This document shows, one piece after another, positions 7,791 through 15,212 of a stretch of 64,000 nt of DNA. How positions within the stretch are numbered: the stretch's first letter is position 1; each line of letters begins with the position of its first letter. The position numbers and the translations under genes were made by a program. The stretch comes from Stutzerimonas stutzeri (GTDB lineage Bacteria; Pseudomonadota; Gammaproteobacteria; Pseudomonadales; Pseudomonadaceae). The notes beneath the pieces were generated by a model that worked only from the letters and a program-made list of their open reading frames with translations, ran no database searches and was not told where the DNA came from. The stretch spans positions 1,612,001 to 1,676,000 of the forward strand of contig NZ_JAGQFP010000002.1 of NCBI RefSeq assembly GCF_019090095.1, written 5' to 3'.

Positions 7791-8429
7791 ATGAGTAGCT
7801 TACGGACAGCAGTACCCGTGATTTTTATGACCACCGTCCTGGCTGGCTGTGCAGGGGTGCAGAAGCAGGATTGGCCCACCTGTGCGGCCGCAGGGGGCGT
7901 CACCGGTGCGGCGCTGGGCGCCATAGAGAGCAGTACCTATGCCGGATACGGGGCGTTGATCGGCGGTGGTATGGCCGCGGCGTATTGCTGGGCCAACGGT
8001 ACGGAGCAGGAAACCGTCGCTGTGACGGAAACGGTCGAGCCGATGCCGACTGCCGAGCCCGAACCGGAGCCAATGGCCGAGCCTGTCCGTGTCGAGCTGG
8101 ACGTCAAGTTTGACTTCGATCGCGCGGAAGTGAAGCAGGACAGCATGGCCGACATCAAGGACCTGGCGGACTTCATGAAGCAATACGGTCAGACCTCGAC
8201 GGTCGTTGAAGGCCACACTGACTCGGTGGGGACCGACGCCTATAACCAGCGTCTGTCCGAGCGTCGTGCCAATGCCGTGCGTGATGTGCTGGTCAATCAG
8301 TTCGGTCTTGAGGCAAGCCGCGTCGACTCGGTTGGCTACGGTGAGTCCCGTCCGGTTGCGGATAACTCCACGGCTGAAGGCCGCGCCATCAACCGTCGTG
8401 TAGAGGCCGAGGTCGAAGCGCGTCCCTGA
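7791..8429 (+). CDS. OmpA-family outer-membrane lipoprotein
   Basis: A 212-residue lipoprotein: signal peptide with lipobox LAGC (Cys20), a glycine-zipper stretch (residues 33-65, GGVTGAALGA ... GALIGGGMAAAY), a Pro-Glu linker and an OmpA/Pal peptidoglycan-binding domain (about 98-212) with KFDFDRAEV and VEGHTDSVGTDAYNQRLSERRA. It should anchor the outer membrane to the cell wall. The residue after Cys20 is Ala, so outer-membrane sorting is expected. The ATG follows a strong AGGAGGTT ribosome-binding site by seven bases. A good terminator closes the gene, so it is monocistronic. A second OmpA-type lipoprotein gene lies 4 kb downstream. Confidence 0.92.
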   Translation: MSSLRTAVPVIFMTTVLAGCAGVQKQDWPTCAAAGGVTGAALGAIESSTYAGYGALIGGGMAAAYCWANGTEQETVAVTETVEPMPTAEPEPEPMAEPVRVELDVKFDFDRAEVKQDSMADIKDLADFMKQYGQTSTVVEGHTDSVGTDAYNQRLSERRANAVRDVLVNQFGLEASRVDSVGYGESRPVADNSTAEGRAINRRVEAEVEARP

Positions 8430-8445
8430 TGGGATGCTGATAAAG

Positions 8446-8472
8446 AAAGCCGGGCCTTTAGCCCGGCTTTTT
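8446..8472 (+). terminator. Intrinsic terminator after OmpA-type gene
   Basis: Perfect 10-bp stem aaagccgggc with gcccggcttt, 5-base loop and T run; it also faces the end of the convergent CopD-type gene and may serve both. Confidence 0.9.
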
Positions 8473-8494
8473 GTTGCACTGCCGATTCGCCAGG

Positions 8495-8959
8495 TCAGAA
8501 CAACGGGCGAGCACTGGCCAGCGCCACGACCAACAGCCCGAGCAGCAGATTGATACCCACCAGTCGACGGATTTTCCCTAGAGCGGCGCCGCCTTCCGGC
8601 CAGTTTTGCGCGGCAATCGCGCGCTTGAGTTCAGGCAGCTGCAGCAGCTGGATACGCAGGAAAAGCGCCAGCATCACCAGAAAAATACCAGCCATGATGT
8701 GCACGTAGCGGGGCGCAGCCGCGAGCCCGTCAAAGCGCATGTGCCACATGCCGATACCGCTGATCGGCAAGACCAGCAGCGCAACCCAGACCCACTGGAA
8801 GAAGCGGCGAAACACTTCGGCCCACAATTTCAACCGCTCGGGTGCTTGTAGCTCGGAGACAGCGGCGGGGCGCAGCACCATCCAGGCGAAGAACATACCG
8901 CCGACCCAGATCACGGCGGCCAGTACATGGAGCGAATAGGGCAGAGCGAAAGCGGTCAT
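8495..8959 (-). CDS. CopD-family integral membrane protein
   Basis: A 154-residue inner-membrane protein with four predicted membrane segments, matching the CopD domain: the first has LHVLAAVIWVGGMFFAWMVLRP with the conserved His and Gly-Gly, the third YVHIMAGIFLVMLALFL. Larger CopD proteins import copper; short stand-alone versions like this have no proven role and may bind haem or copper. The ATG at 8959 begins the first membrane segment; a much longer upstream reading frame on this strand runs antisense to dinG and is not coding. It is divergent from dinG, with 87 bases between the starts. Confidence 0.85.
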   Translation of the reverse strand: MTAFALPYSLHVLAAVIWVGGMFFAWMVLRPAAVSELQAPERLKLWAEVFRRFFQWVWVALLVLPISGIGMWHMRFDGLAAAPRYVHIMAGIFLVMLALFLRIQLLQLPELKRAIAAQNWPEGGAALGKIRRLVGINLLLGLLVVALASARPLF

Positions 8960-9019
8960 GGGCAAATCTCCGGTGGCGATTGAGCGAACGCGCGCTATCA
9001 TAGCCACCCACTCGAAATA

Positions 9020-9035
9020 CTGAAAATATATACAG
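9020..9035. promoter_or_regulatory. LexA (SOS) box before dinG
   Basis: The 16 bases ctgaaaatatatacag match the CTG-N10-CAG LexA consensus with an all-A/T centre, and lie 11 bases before the dinG ATG. LexA control of dinG is established in E. coli; here it is inferred from the site. Confidence 0.85.
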
Positions 9036-9046
9036 CTTCCGCGCCC

Positions 9047-11191
9047 ATGCTCAGTACCGAACTCAAGTCCCAGATCCAGGGTGCCTACTCTCGATTTCTC
9101 GAAGCCAAAGGGCTCAAGCCCCGCTATGGCCAGCGCCTGATGATCGCCGAGGTAGCGAAGGTCCTGGGCGCCATCAAGACTGACGATGAAGGCCGCCGGG
9201 AGGGTGAGCCAGCGGTGGTCGCGGTCGAGGCGGGAACCGGTACCGGCAAGACGGTGGCCTACAGCCTGGCGGCGATTCCGACCGCCAAGGCGGCGGGCAA
9301 GCGCCTGGTGATCGCCACCGCCACCGTTGCGCTGCAGGAACAGATCGTACACAAGGACCTGCCCGATCTGATGCGCAACAGCGGTCTGAACTTTTCCTTT
9401 GCGCTGGCCAAGGGCCGTGGTCGCTACCTGTGTTTGTCCAAGCTCGATGTGCTGTTGCAAGAAGGCCAGGCGCAGAGCGCCACTGCTCAACTGTTCGAGG
9501 AAGAAGGCTTTCGCATCGACGTGGATGAGCGCAGCGAGAAGCTGTTCGGCAGCATGATCGAGAAGCTCGCCGGCAATCGCTGGGACGGCGATCGCGACAG
9601 TTGGCCCGAAGAGCTGGCCGACCCGGACTGGGCACGGCTGACCACCGATCACAGCCAGTGCACCGGTCGACATTGCCCCAACTTCCAGCAATGCGCGTTC
9701 TACAAGGCGCGGGAGGGCATGACCAAGGTCGATGTCATCGTCACCAACCACGACATGGTATTGGCTGACCTGGCGTTGGGCGGCGGCGCGGTGCTGCCGG
9801 ATCCACGCGATACCCTCTACGTGTTCGACGAAGGCCATCATCTGCCGGACAAGGCCATCGGTCACTTCGCGCACTTCACACGCTTGCGCTCGACTGCCGA
9901 TTGGCTGGCCCAGGTCGAAAAGAACCTGATCAAGTTGCTCGCCCAGCATCCGTTGCCGGGCGACCTTGGCCGGCTGATCGAGGCGGTGCCGGAAATTGCC
10001 CGCGATCTGCGCAGTCAGCAGCAGTTCATGTTCAGTGCCTGCGAGCAACTGGCCGACTTCAAGGCTGGTGAGGACATGGAAGGCCGAGAGCGGCCGCGTC
10101 ACCGTTTCGTCGGCGGGGTAGTACCCGAACATCTGATTGAACTGGGCGTTGAGCTAAAAAAAGGCTTCGCCAAGCTGACCGATCTGTTCACGCGGTTGAC
10201 CGAGCTGTTGAAAGAGGCAATGGACGGCGAGGCGGGTGTCGGTATCGCCAGCCATCAGGCCGAGGAGTGGTATCCGCTGTTCGGCAGCCTGCTGACCCGG
10301 GCGCAGGGCAATTGGGAGCTGTGGACAGCGTTCACTGTCGACGATCCGGAGGACAGTCCACCGATGGCGCGCTGGCTGACGTTGACCGAAGGCGGCGCGC
10401 TGTTCGATATCGAGGTCAATGCCAGCCCGATCCTGGCGGCCGAGACCTTGCGGCGCAATCTGTGGAACGTCTGCTACGGCGCGTTGGTTACCTCGGCGAC
10501 GCTCACCGCGCTCAACAGCTTCGACCGTTATCGCATGCGTGCCGGCCTGCCGCGCTGCGCGGTCACCGCGGTCGTGCCCAGTCCGTTCCATCACGCCGAT
10601 GCCGGTGTGTTGCGCGTGCCTGATCTGAAAGCCGATCCGCGAGATGCGGCGGGGCACACCGCAGCCATCGTGCGTGACCTGCCCGCGCTGGTCGAAGACT
10701 CGCGTGGCACGCTGGTGCTGTTTTCTTCACGCAAACAGATGCAGGACGTATTCGACGGCCTGGAGCGTGACTGGCGCCGCCGCGTGCTGATTCAGGGCAA
10801 CCTGTCCAAACAGGAGACGCTGAACAAGCACAAGGCACGTGTGGATGACGGCGAAAAAAGTGTGCTGTTCGGCCTCGCCAGCTTCGCGGAGGGCGTCGAT
10901 CTGCCGGGGGCGTACTGCGAGCATGTGGTGATCGCCAAGATACCCTTCGCGGTTCCGGACGATCCGGTCGAGGCAGCGCTGGCCGAGTGGATCGAGGCGC
11001 GGGGCGGCAATCCGTTCATGGAAATTGCCGTGCCCGATGCCTCATTGCGGCTGGTGCAAGCCTGTGGCCGGTTGCTGCGTACCGAGGAGGATCGCGGCAC
11101 CATTACCTTGCTTGACCGGCGCGTGGTCACGCAGCGCTATGGCAAGGCAATTCTCAATGCATTGCCGCCGTTTCGACGTGAGGTCGGCTGA
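9047..11191 (+). CDS. dinG: ATP-dependent DNA helicase DinG
   Basis: A 714-residue superfamily-2, XPD-like 5'-to-3' helicase that unwinds R-loops, D-loops and forked DNA during repair. Visible are Walker A AGTGTGKT (62-69), four cysteines for the iron-sulphur cluster (C129, C205, C210, C216), the DEGH box (261-264) and late helicase motifs including VLFSSRKQMQ and QACGRLLR near the end. The length equals that of typical DinG. The ATG at 9047 lies 11 bases after a LexA box, so the gene should be induced by DNA damage. It stands alone: the next gene starts 139 bases on with its own ribosome-binding site. Confidence 0.96.
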   Translation: MLSTELKSQIQGAYSRFLEAKGLKPRYGQRLMIAEVAKVLGAIKTDDEGRREGEPAVVAVEAGTGTGKTVAYSLAAIPTAKAAGKRLVIATATVALQEQIVHKDLPDLMRNSGLNFSFALAKGRGRYLCLSKLDVLLQEGQAQSATAQLFEEEGFRIDVDERSEKLFGSMIEKLAGNRWDGDRDSWPEELADPDWARLTTDHSQCTGRHCPNFQQCAFYKAREGMTKVDVIVTNHDMVLADLALGGGAVLPDPRDTLYVFDEGHHLPDKAIGHFAHFTRLRSTADWLAQVEKNLIKLLAQHPLPGDLGRLIEAVPEIARDLRSQQQFMFSACEQLADFKAGEDMEGRERPRHRFVGGVVPEHLIELGVELKKGFAKLTDLFTRLTELLKEAMDGEAGVGIASHQAEEWYPLFGSLLTRAQGNWELWTAFTVDDPEDSPPMARWLTLTEGGALFDIEVNASPILAAETLRRNLWNVCYGALVTSATLTALNSFDRYRMRAGLPRCAVTAVVPSPFHHADAGVLRVPDLKADPRDAAGHTAAIVRDLPALVEDSRGTLVLFSSRKQMQDVFDGLERDWRRRVLIQGNLSKQETLNKHKARVDDGEKSVLFGLASFAEGVDLPGAYCEHVVIAKIPFAVPDDPVEAALAEWIEARGGNPFMEIAVPDASLRLVQACGRLLRTEEDRGTITLLDRRVVTQRYGKAILNALPPFRREVG

Positions 11192-11330
11192 CAGGCCGTC
11201 CGACCCGGCGCGGGCGGCATGTCTCGCCATTCAACGGGTTGATGCATTCGGCAAGGGCTGACAAGTCTGTTTCCATGGCTCGGTGCGGCTGAAACAATAG
11301 GCCGAGCCCATATTGACGGAGGTGGCGAGC

Positions 11331-12479
11331 GTGCAGATCCAAGGGTATTTCGATCTTCGTTTCGAAGCGGTCAAAGAGACATTCAGCGATCTGTTCGAAC
11401 AGACCCAGCAACGCGGGGCTGCCGTTTGCGTCAAGGTTGGGGGCGAGACGGTGGTCGACCTCTGGGCGGGCGCGGCGGATAACGCCGGCGAGCAGCCGTG
11501 GCAAGACGATACTCTGGTCAATCTGTTTTCCTGCACCAAGACGTTCACCGCCGTCGCGGCGCTGCAGTTGGTGGCCGAGGGCAAGCTGCAGCTGGACGAA
11601 CCCGTCGCTCGTGTATGGCCTGAGTTCGCCGTCAACGGCAAGCAGGCCATCACATTACGGCAGCTGCTGTGTCATCGGGCCGGTCTGCCTGCCATCCGCC
11701 AGCCGCTTGCGCCCGAGGCGTTATACGACTGGGATGCAATGACGGCAGCGTTGGCGGCCGAAAGCCCGTGGTGGACGCCTGGCGACGGTCAAGGTTATGC
11801 CGCGATTACCTACGGCTGGTTGCTTGGTGAGCTGATTCGCCGTGCCGATGGGCGCGAGCCGGGCGAAGCGATCATGGCGCGTACCGCGCAGCCCCTGGAC
11901 CTGGACTTTCATATTGGGCTGGCCGATGCCGAGTTTGATCGTGTCGGTTACCTGACCCGACAGAAGAACAACTTCGGCGATGCAGCCGCCCAGCGGGTAT
12001 TCAAGGCATTGACCAGCGATCCACAGTCGCTGACGGCGCTGGCGTTCACCAACCCACCATCGATCATGAACAGTGCCAACAAGCCCGAGTGGCGCCGCAT
12101 GGCGCAGCCGGCTGCCAATGGCCATGGGAACGCACGCGCCCTGGCTGGATTCTATGAGGGGCTGCTACGCGGCAAGCTGCTCGAAGACGAGTTGTTGAGC
12201 GAAATGACCCGTGAGCACTCCATCGGCGAAGACCGTACGTTGCTCAGTCGCACCCGGTTTGCGCTTGGCTGCTGGCTGGATCAGCCAGACGTGGAAAACG
12301 CCACCTTTTCGATGGGCCCGGGTGCTTTCGGACATCCTGGCGCGGGGGGCTGTATCGGTTTTGCCGATCCGCATTATGATGTCGCCTTCGGATACGTCAC
12401 CAATACGCTCGGACCTTATGTGCTTATGGACCCTCGCGCGCAAGCGCTGGCGAGGAGTGTCAAAGCCTGCTTGAACTGA
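11331..12479 (+). CDS. Serine beta-lactamase-like hydrolase (EstB/class C fold)
   Basis: A 382-residue protein of the serine hydrolase family related to AmpC and penicillin-binding proteins. The SxxK catalytic motif is SCTK (67-70), a tyrosine motif is at Y161 (TYGWLLGEL), and HPGAGG near residue 340 fits the third motif. Members are usually esterases of small esters; no signal peptide is visible, so a cytoplasmic esterase is likelier than a true beta-lactamase. The GTG at 11331 is chosen because GGAGG (11318-11322) lies eight bases before it; a TTG at 11313 is possible but overlaps that site. Substrate is unknown. In P. aeruginosa a similar gene also follows dinG, as I recall. Confidence 0.85.
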   Translation: MQIQGYFDLRFEAVKETFSDLFEQTQQRGAAVCVKVGGETVVDLWAGAADNAGEQPWQDDTLVNLFSCTKTFTAVAALQLVAEGKLQLDEPVARVWPEFAVNGKQAITLRQLLCHRAGLPAIRQPLAPEALYDWDAMTAALAAESPWWTPGDGQGYAAITYGWLLGELIRRADGREPGEAIMARTAQPLDLDFHIGLADAEFDRVGYLTRQKNNFGDAAAQRVFKALTSDPQSLTALAFTNPPSIMNSANKPEWRRMAQPAANGHGNARALAGFYEGLLRGKLLEDELLSEMTREHSIGEDRTLLSRTRFALGCWLDQPDVENATFSMGPGAFGHPGAGGCIGFADPHYDVAFGYVTNTLGPYVLMDPRAQALARSVKACLN

Positions 12480-12616
12480 ACCGCTCGTCTGTTCTTGCCT
12501 GGCGGGCTTTTCAGAACAAGGACCTGCGTCCACAATTTGAGACAAATCCTTGCTTAAGCTATGCGCTGACTTCGCGCGGCTTGTATTCGCAAAAATCACC
12601 TACGGAATCGTGTCTC

Positions 12617-13246
12617 ATGAACTGGCTGAAAAGCGCCTCCCTTCTTCTTTGCATTGTCATGGTTGGTTGCAGTTCCAAGGGCGAAAAGCCTGTGGAAGTC
12701 GCCGTAGTTCCTGAGCCGGTACTGGACAGGGCCTGGCTGGATGATTACGAGCCACGGTTGCGTGATGCGTTGAAAGACAGCCATTTCGAAGTCGAGCGTC
12801 GCGAGGGCATGCTGGTCGTTACGGCACCGGTCGATTCCTCCTTCAACCCCGACCGTCCTGGCATGCTGTTGCCTGTCACGCTCGGTCCCATCAGCCGCGT
12901 GGCGAAGCTGGTGGAAGGTGACGCTAAGACCGCCGTCGTGGTGCTGGGGCACGCTGATAGCACGGGGTCGGCTGATATCAATCGCGACATCAGCCGCCAG
13001 CGCGCCAGCGCCGTTGCGGCGATCTTCCGGCTCAGTGGTCTGAAGCATGACCGCCTGCGCATTCGTGGCTTGGGTTCGGACATGCCCCGTGCCTCGAACG
13101 AAAACGAACAGGGACGTGCGCAGAACCGTCGAGTGGAAATGATGCTGGCCCCACAGACCACTTTGTTGGCTTTGATCGCCCAGTACAGCGAGGCGCCCAA
13201 GGCGCCGACCCAGGTGGCCACGGTAGACGTCACCAAGAGTAAATAA
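12617..13246 (+). CDS. OmpA-family lipoprotein
   Basis: A 209-residue lipoprotein with lipobox VGC (Cys18), a short N-terminal domain of about 75 residues and an OmpA-like domain (about 78-185) showing VVVLGHADSTGSADINRDISRQRASAV and AQNRRVEMML. It is expected to be anchored in the outer membrane and bind peptidoglycan. Some charged residues of the OmpA core are replaced compared with the first copy at 7791, and the two share little outside this domain, so they are not a recent duplication. The ATG at 12617 opens the signal peptide; a longer in-frame start at 12581 would spoil it. It sits between the esterase and pdxH, each with its own gap. Confidence 0.88.
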   Translation: MNWLKSASLLLCIVMVGCSSKGEKPVEVAVVPEPVLDRAWLDDYEPRLRDALKDSHFEVERREGMLVVTAPVDSSFNPDRPGMLLPVTLGPISRVAKLVEGDAKTAVVVLGHADSTGSADINRDISRQRASAVAAIFRLSGLKHDRLRIRGLGSDMPRASNENEQGRAQNRRVEMMLAPQTTLLALIAQYSEAPKAPTQVATVDVTKSK

Positions 13247-13351
13247 AGGCTCGCCGAGCGCATCTTGCCTGGTGCGTGTTGCGCTGAGTCAAGTGAGCCC
13301 TGAGCTCGAACAGTTAAGCTCCGGCTTCGACTCTTTCCAGGAATCGCTGTG

Positions 13352-13999
13352 ATGACCCAGACCCTGGCCGATATGCGCCGCGACTACACCCGCGAAGGCC
13401 TCAGTGAAGCCAATGCGCCAGACGAACCCTTCGCGCTTTTTCGGCAATGGTTCGACGACGCCGTGAAGACCGAGCAGCTACCCGTCGAGCCCAACGCCAT
13501 GACGCTGGCGACGGTCGATTCCGATGGACGTCCCCATTGCCGTGTGCTGTTGCTCAAGGCGCTGGATGAACGCGGCTTCACCTTCTTCACCAACTACGAC
13601 AGCGCCAAGGCCGAGCAACTGGCTGCCCGTCCGTTTGCGGCGATGACGTTCTTCTGGCCGAGTCTGGAGCGTCAGGTGCGGATCGAAGGGCGGGTCGAGA
13701 AGGTCAGTGCCGAAGAATCGGATGCCTATTACCAGGTGCGGCCGCTGGGTAGTCGTTTGGGGGCTTGGGCTTCACCCCAGAGCCGAGTGATCCGCGACCG
13801 GGCGGAACTGGAGCGGCTCCTTGCCGAAACCGAGCAGCGTTTTCTCGATCAGGCACCGCATTGCCCACCGCATTGGGGGGGGTACCGACTGCTCCCTGAA
13901 CGCATGGAGTTCTGGCAGGGGCGACCAAGCCGCCTGCATGATCGGCTGAACTACAGCCTGGTTGCCAGCACCTGGCAGCGAGAGCGCCTCGCACCCTGA
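13352..13999 (+). CDS. pdxH: Pyridoxamine/pyridoxine 5'-phosphate oxidase
   Basis: A 215-residue FMN enzyme that oxidises pyridoxine or pyridoxamine 5'-phosphate to pyridoxal 5'-phosphate, the last step of vitamin B6 synthesis and salvage. Conserved stretches are [20 protein letters not shown] (FMN binding, near 49-68), [18 protein letters not shown] and the C-terminal [17 protein letters not shown]. Length is normal. GTG at 13349 and ATG at 13352 are adjacent; ATG has the better spacing to AGGAA. It converges with a small membrane-protein gene 48 bases away. No sign of an operon. Confidence 0.96.
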   Translation: MTQTLADMRRDYTREGLSEANAPDEPFALFRQWFDDAVKTEQLPVEPNAMTLATVDSDGRPHCRVLLLKALDERGFTFFTNYDSAKAEQLAARPFAAMTFFWPSLERQVRIEGRVEKVSAEESDAYYQVRPLGSRLGAWASPQSRVIRDRAELERLLAETEQRFLDQAPHCPPHWGGYRLLPERMEFWQGRPSRLHDRLNYSLVASTWQRERLAP

Positions 14000-14047
14000 G
14001 TTAAGGCAGCGCCGCCATGGCGCTGTATTCGGCTGGCTCACTCCACA

Positions 14048-14284
14048 TCAGTTGGCGTGGTAGCGCTCCAGTTCGCGCTCCAGCCAAGGTTGCAGATCTT
14101 TGCGCTTGACCCGAGCTTGCTTCGCGGCTGCCAAGCGCTGCAGCACCCACTCGCGCTTTTGCGGATCGCTTCCCGCGAGCGATAGCGCCAGATCCCGATC
14201 CGCCCAGCGCCGGAAACGAACGAACAGCCAGGCGTGGAACACCAGCCCGGCTAGCGTGACCACTGTGATGATGAAGTAATCCAT
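14048..14284 (-). CDS. Small membrane protein of unknown function
   Basis: A 78-residue protein with one N-terminal membrane segment (YFIITVVTLAGLVFHAWLF) followed by a basic, probably helical cytoplasmic tail rich in Arg, Lys and Glu (REWVLQRLAAAKQARVKRKDL). A similar small gene follows pdxH in other pseudomonads, as I recall, which argues that it is real, but no function is known. It converges with pdxH. A single segment with a charged tail would suit a membrane-anchored adaptor, which is only a guess. Confidence 0.7.
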   Translation of the reverse strand: MDYFIITVVTLAGLVFHAWLFVRFRRWADRDLALSLAGSDPQKREWVLQRLAAAKQARVKRKDLQPWLERELERYHAN

Positions 14285-14466
14285 GGATATGCTCGTGAAA
14301 CGGGCCCGGGTAAGGGGTTATGCATGCGAGACGGGATCGCCTCGGGTAAAGTGGGGTCCTAATGGCAAGCATGCTGAGTCAGGACGACGCCTTTGCCAAG
14401 CGTCATTTCGCCACGGCGTCTGCTAAATGCGGTTGGGATGAATATCGTTCCCTGGAGAAGACATCT

Positions 14467-14928
14467 ATGCGTAACTCCATTTTCATTGCGTCTTTTACGG
14501 CGATTGCGCTCGCCATCGGTGGTTGCACGTCGAGTCTCACCGGAGATTCCTATTCCCGGGACGAGGCACGTACGGTCCAGACTGTGCGATATGGAACCAT
14601 CGAATCCTTGCGCCCGGTGAAGCTCGAGGGCACGAAGACGCCGATCGGTAGCGGCGCGGGTGCTGTGGTCGGCGGTATCGCCGGTAGCGGAGTCGGGGGC
14701 GGTCGCGGTAGCGCGGTCGCAGCCGTGATCGGCGCGGTGGCGGGCGGCATGCTCGGCGCGGCGGCAGAAGAGGGCATCACTCGCGCGCAAGGCGTCGAGA
14801 TAACGGTACGCGAGGACGACGGCAACATGCGGGCCTATGTTCAGGAAGTCGAGCCGAATCAGGTGTTCCGTGTGGGCCAGCGTGTGCGCATCATGACGGT
14901 CAATGGCACCAGTCGTATCGCACCCTGA
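14467..14928 (+). CDS. SlyB-like glycine-zipper outer-membrane lipoprotein
   Basis: A 153-residue lipoprotein with signal peptide and lipobox IGGC (Cys20). The middle (about 62-102) is a glycine-zipper pair of helices (GAVVGGIAGSGVGGGRGSAVAAVIGAVAGGMLGA-type pattern, as in SlyB and the 17-kDa rickettsial surface antigen). The end is a small beta domain with VGQRVRIMTVNGTSRIAP. Members sit in the outer membrane and protect it under stress; SlyB in E. coli is under PhoPQ control. The ATG at 14467 has GGAGA eight bases upstream and starts the signal peptide; a longer start at 14362 is rejected. A hairpin terminator lies 100 bases downstream, before the Mrp operon. Confidence 0.88.
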   Translation: MRNSIFIASFTAIALAIGGCTSSLTGDSYSRDEARTVQTVRYGTIESLRPVKLEGTKTPIGSGAGAVVGGIAGSGVGGGRGSAVAAVIGAVAGGMLGAAAEEGITRAQGVEITVREDDGNMRAYVQEVEPNQVFRVGQRVRIMTVNGTSRIAP

Positions 14929-15024
14929 TGCCGTCCGGTCGGACGACCGGTGAGCGCTGCCCACAGCTGCCGCTGATGGCAATGAGCGTGTTTGTCGGCG
15001 GGCGATCCTTGCCTGCCGCATATT

Positions 15025-15081
15025 GAAAAGGGCGTGGCCCGAATGCCGTGTTACGGTCGTTCGGCCGCGCTTTTCGTTTTT
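15025..15081 (+). terminator. Long imperfect hairpin with T run between slyB-like gene and Mrp operon
   Basis: An imperfect stem pairs gaaaagggcgtggcccgaa with ttcggccgcgcttttc and is followed by gttttt. It probably ends transcription of the lipoprotein gene. The rest of the 14929-15212 gap is GC-rich with no gene seen; AAGGGG before base 15213 is the mrpA ribosome-binding site. Confidence 0.6.
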
Positions 15082-15212
15082 CGAAATACATCAATTCATG
15101 ACGTTGCTGTGATGGGTATGGATAATCGGCGCACACCGCAGGCGCGGGGCTTGGGTCCGGCTGACCGTAAGGAATAACTGCCGCGTGCGCGCGCGGCTCA
15201 AGGGGTTTTTTC

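Noticed and set aside
8960..10132. Long upstream extension of the CopD-type gene antisense to dinG
   Set aside because: The CopD domain begins at 8959 with its own first membrane segment; the extension mirrors dinG.
7791..13246. The two OmpA-type lipoproteins as a recent duplication
   Set aside because: They share only the general OmpA-domain pattern; signal peptides, linkers and N-terminal parts differ.
14929..15212. Possible ion-sensing riboswitch before mrpA
   Set aside because: I could match no sodium, lithium or manganese riboswitch consensus; only a terminator-like hairpin is clear.
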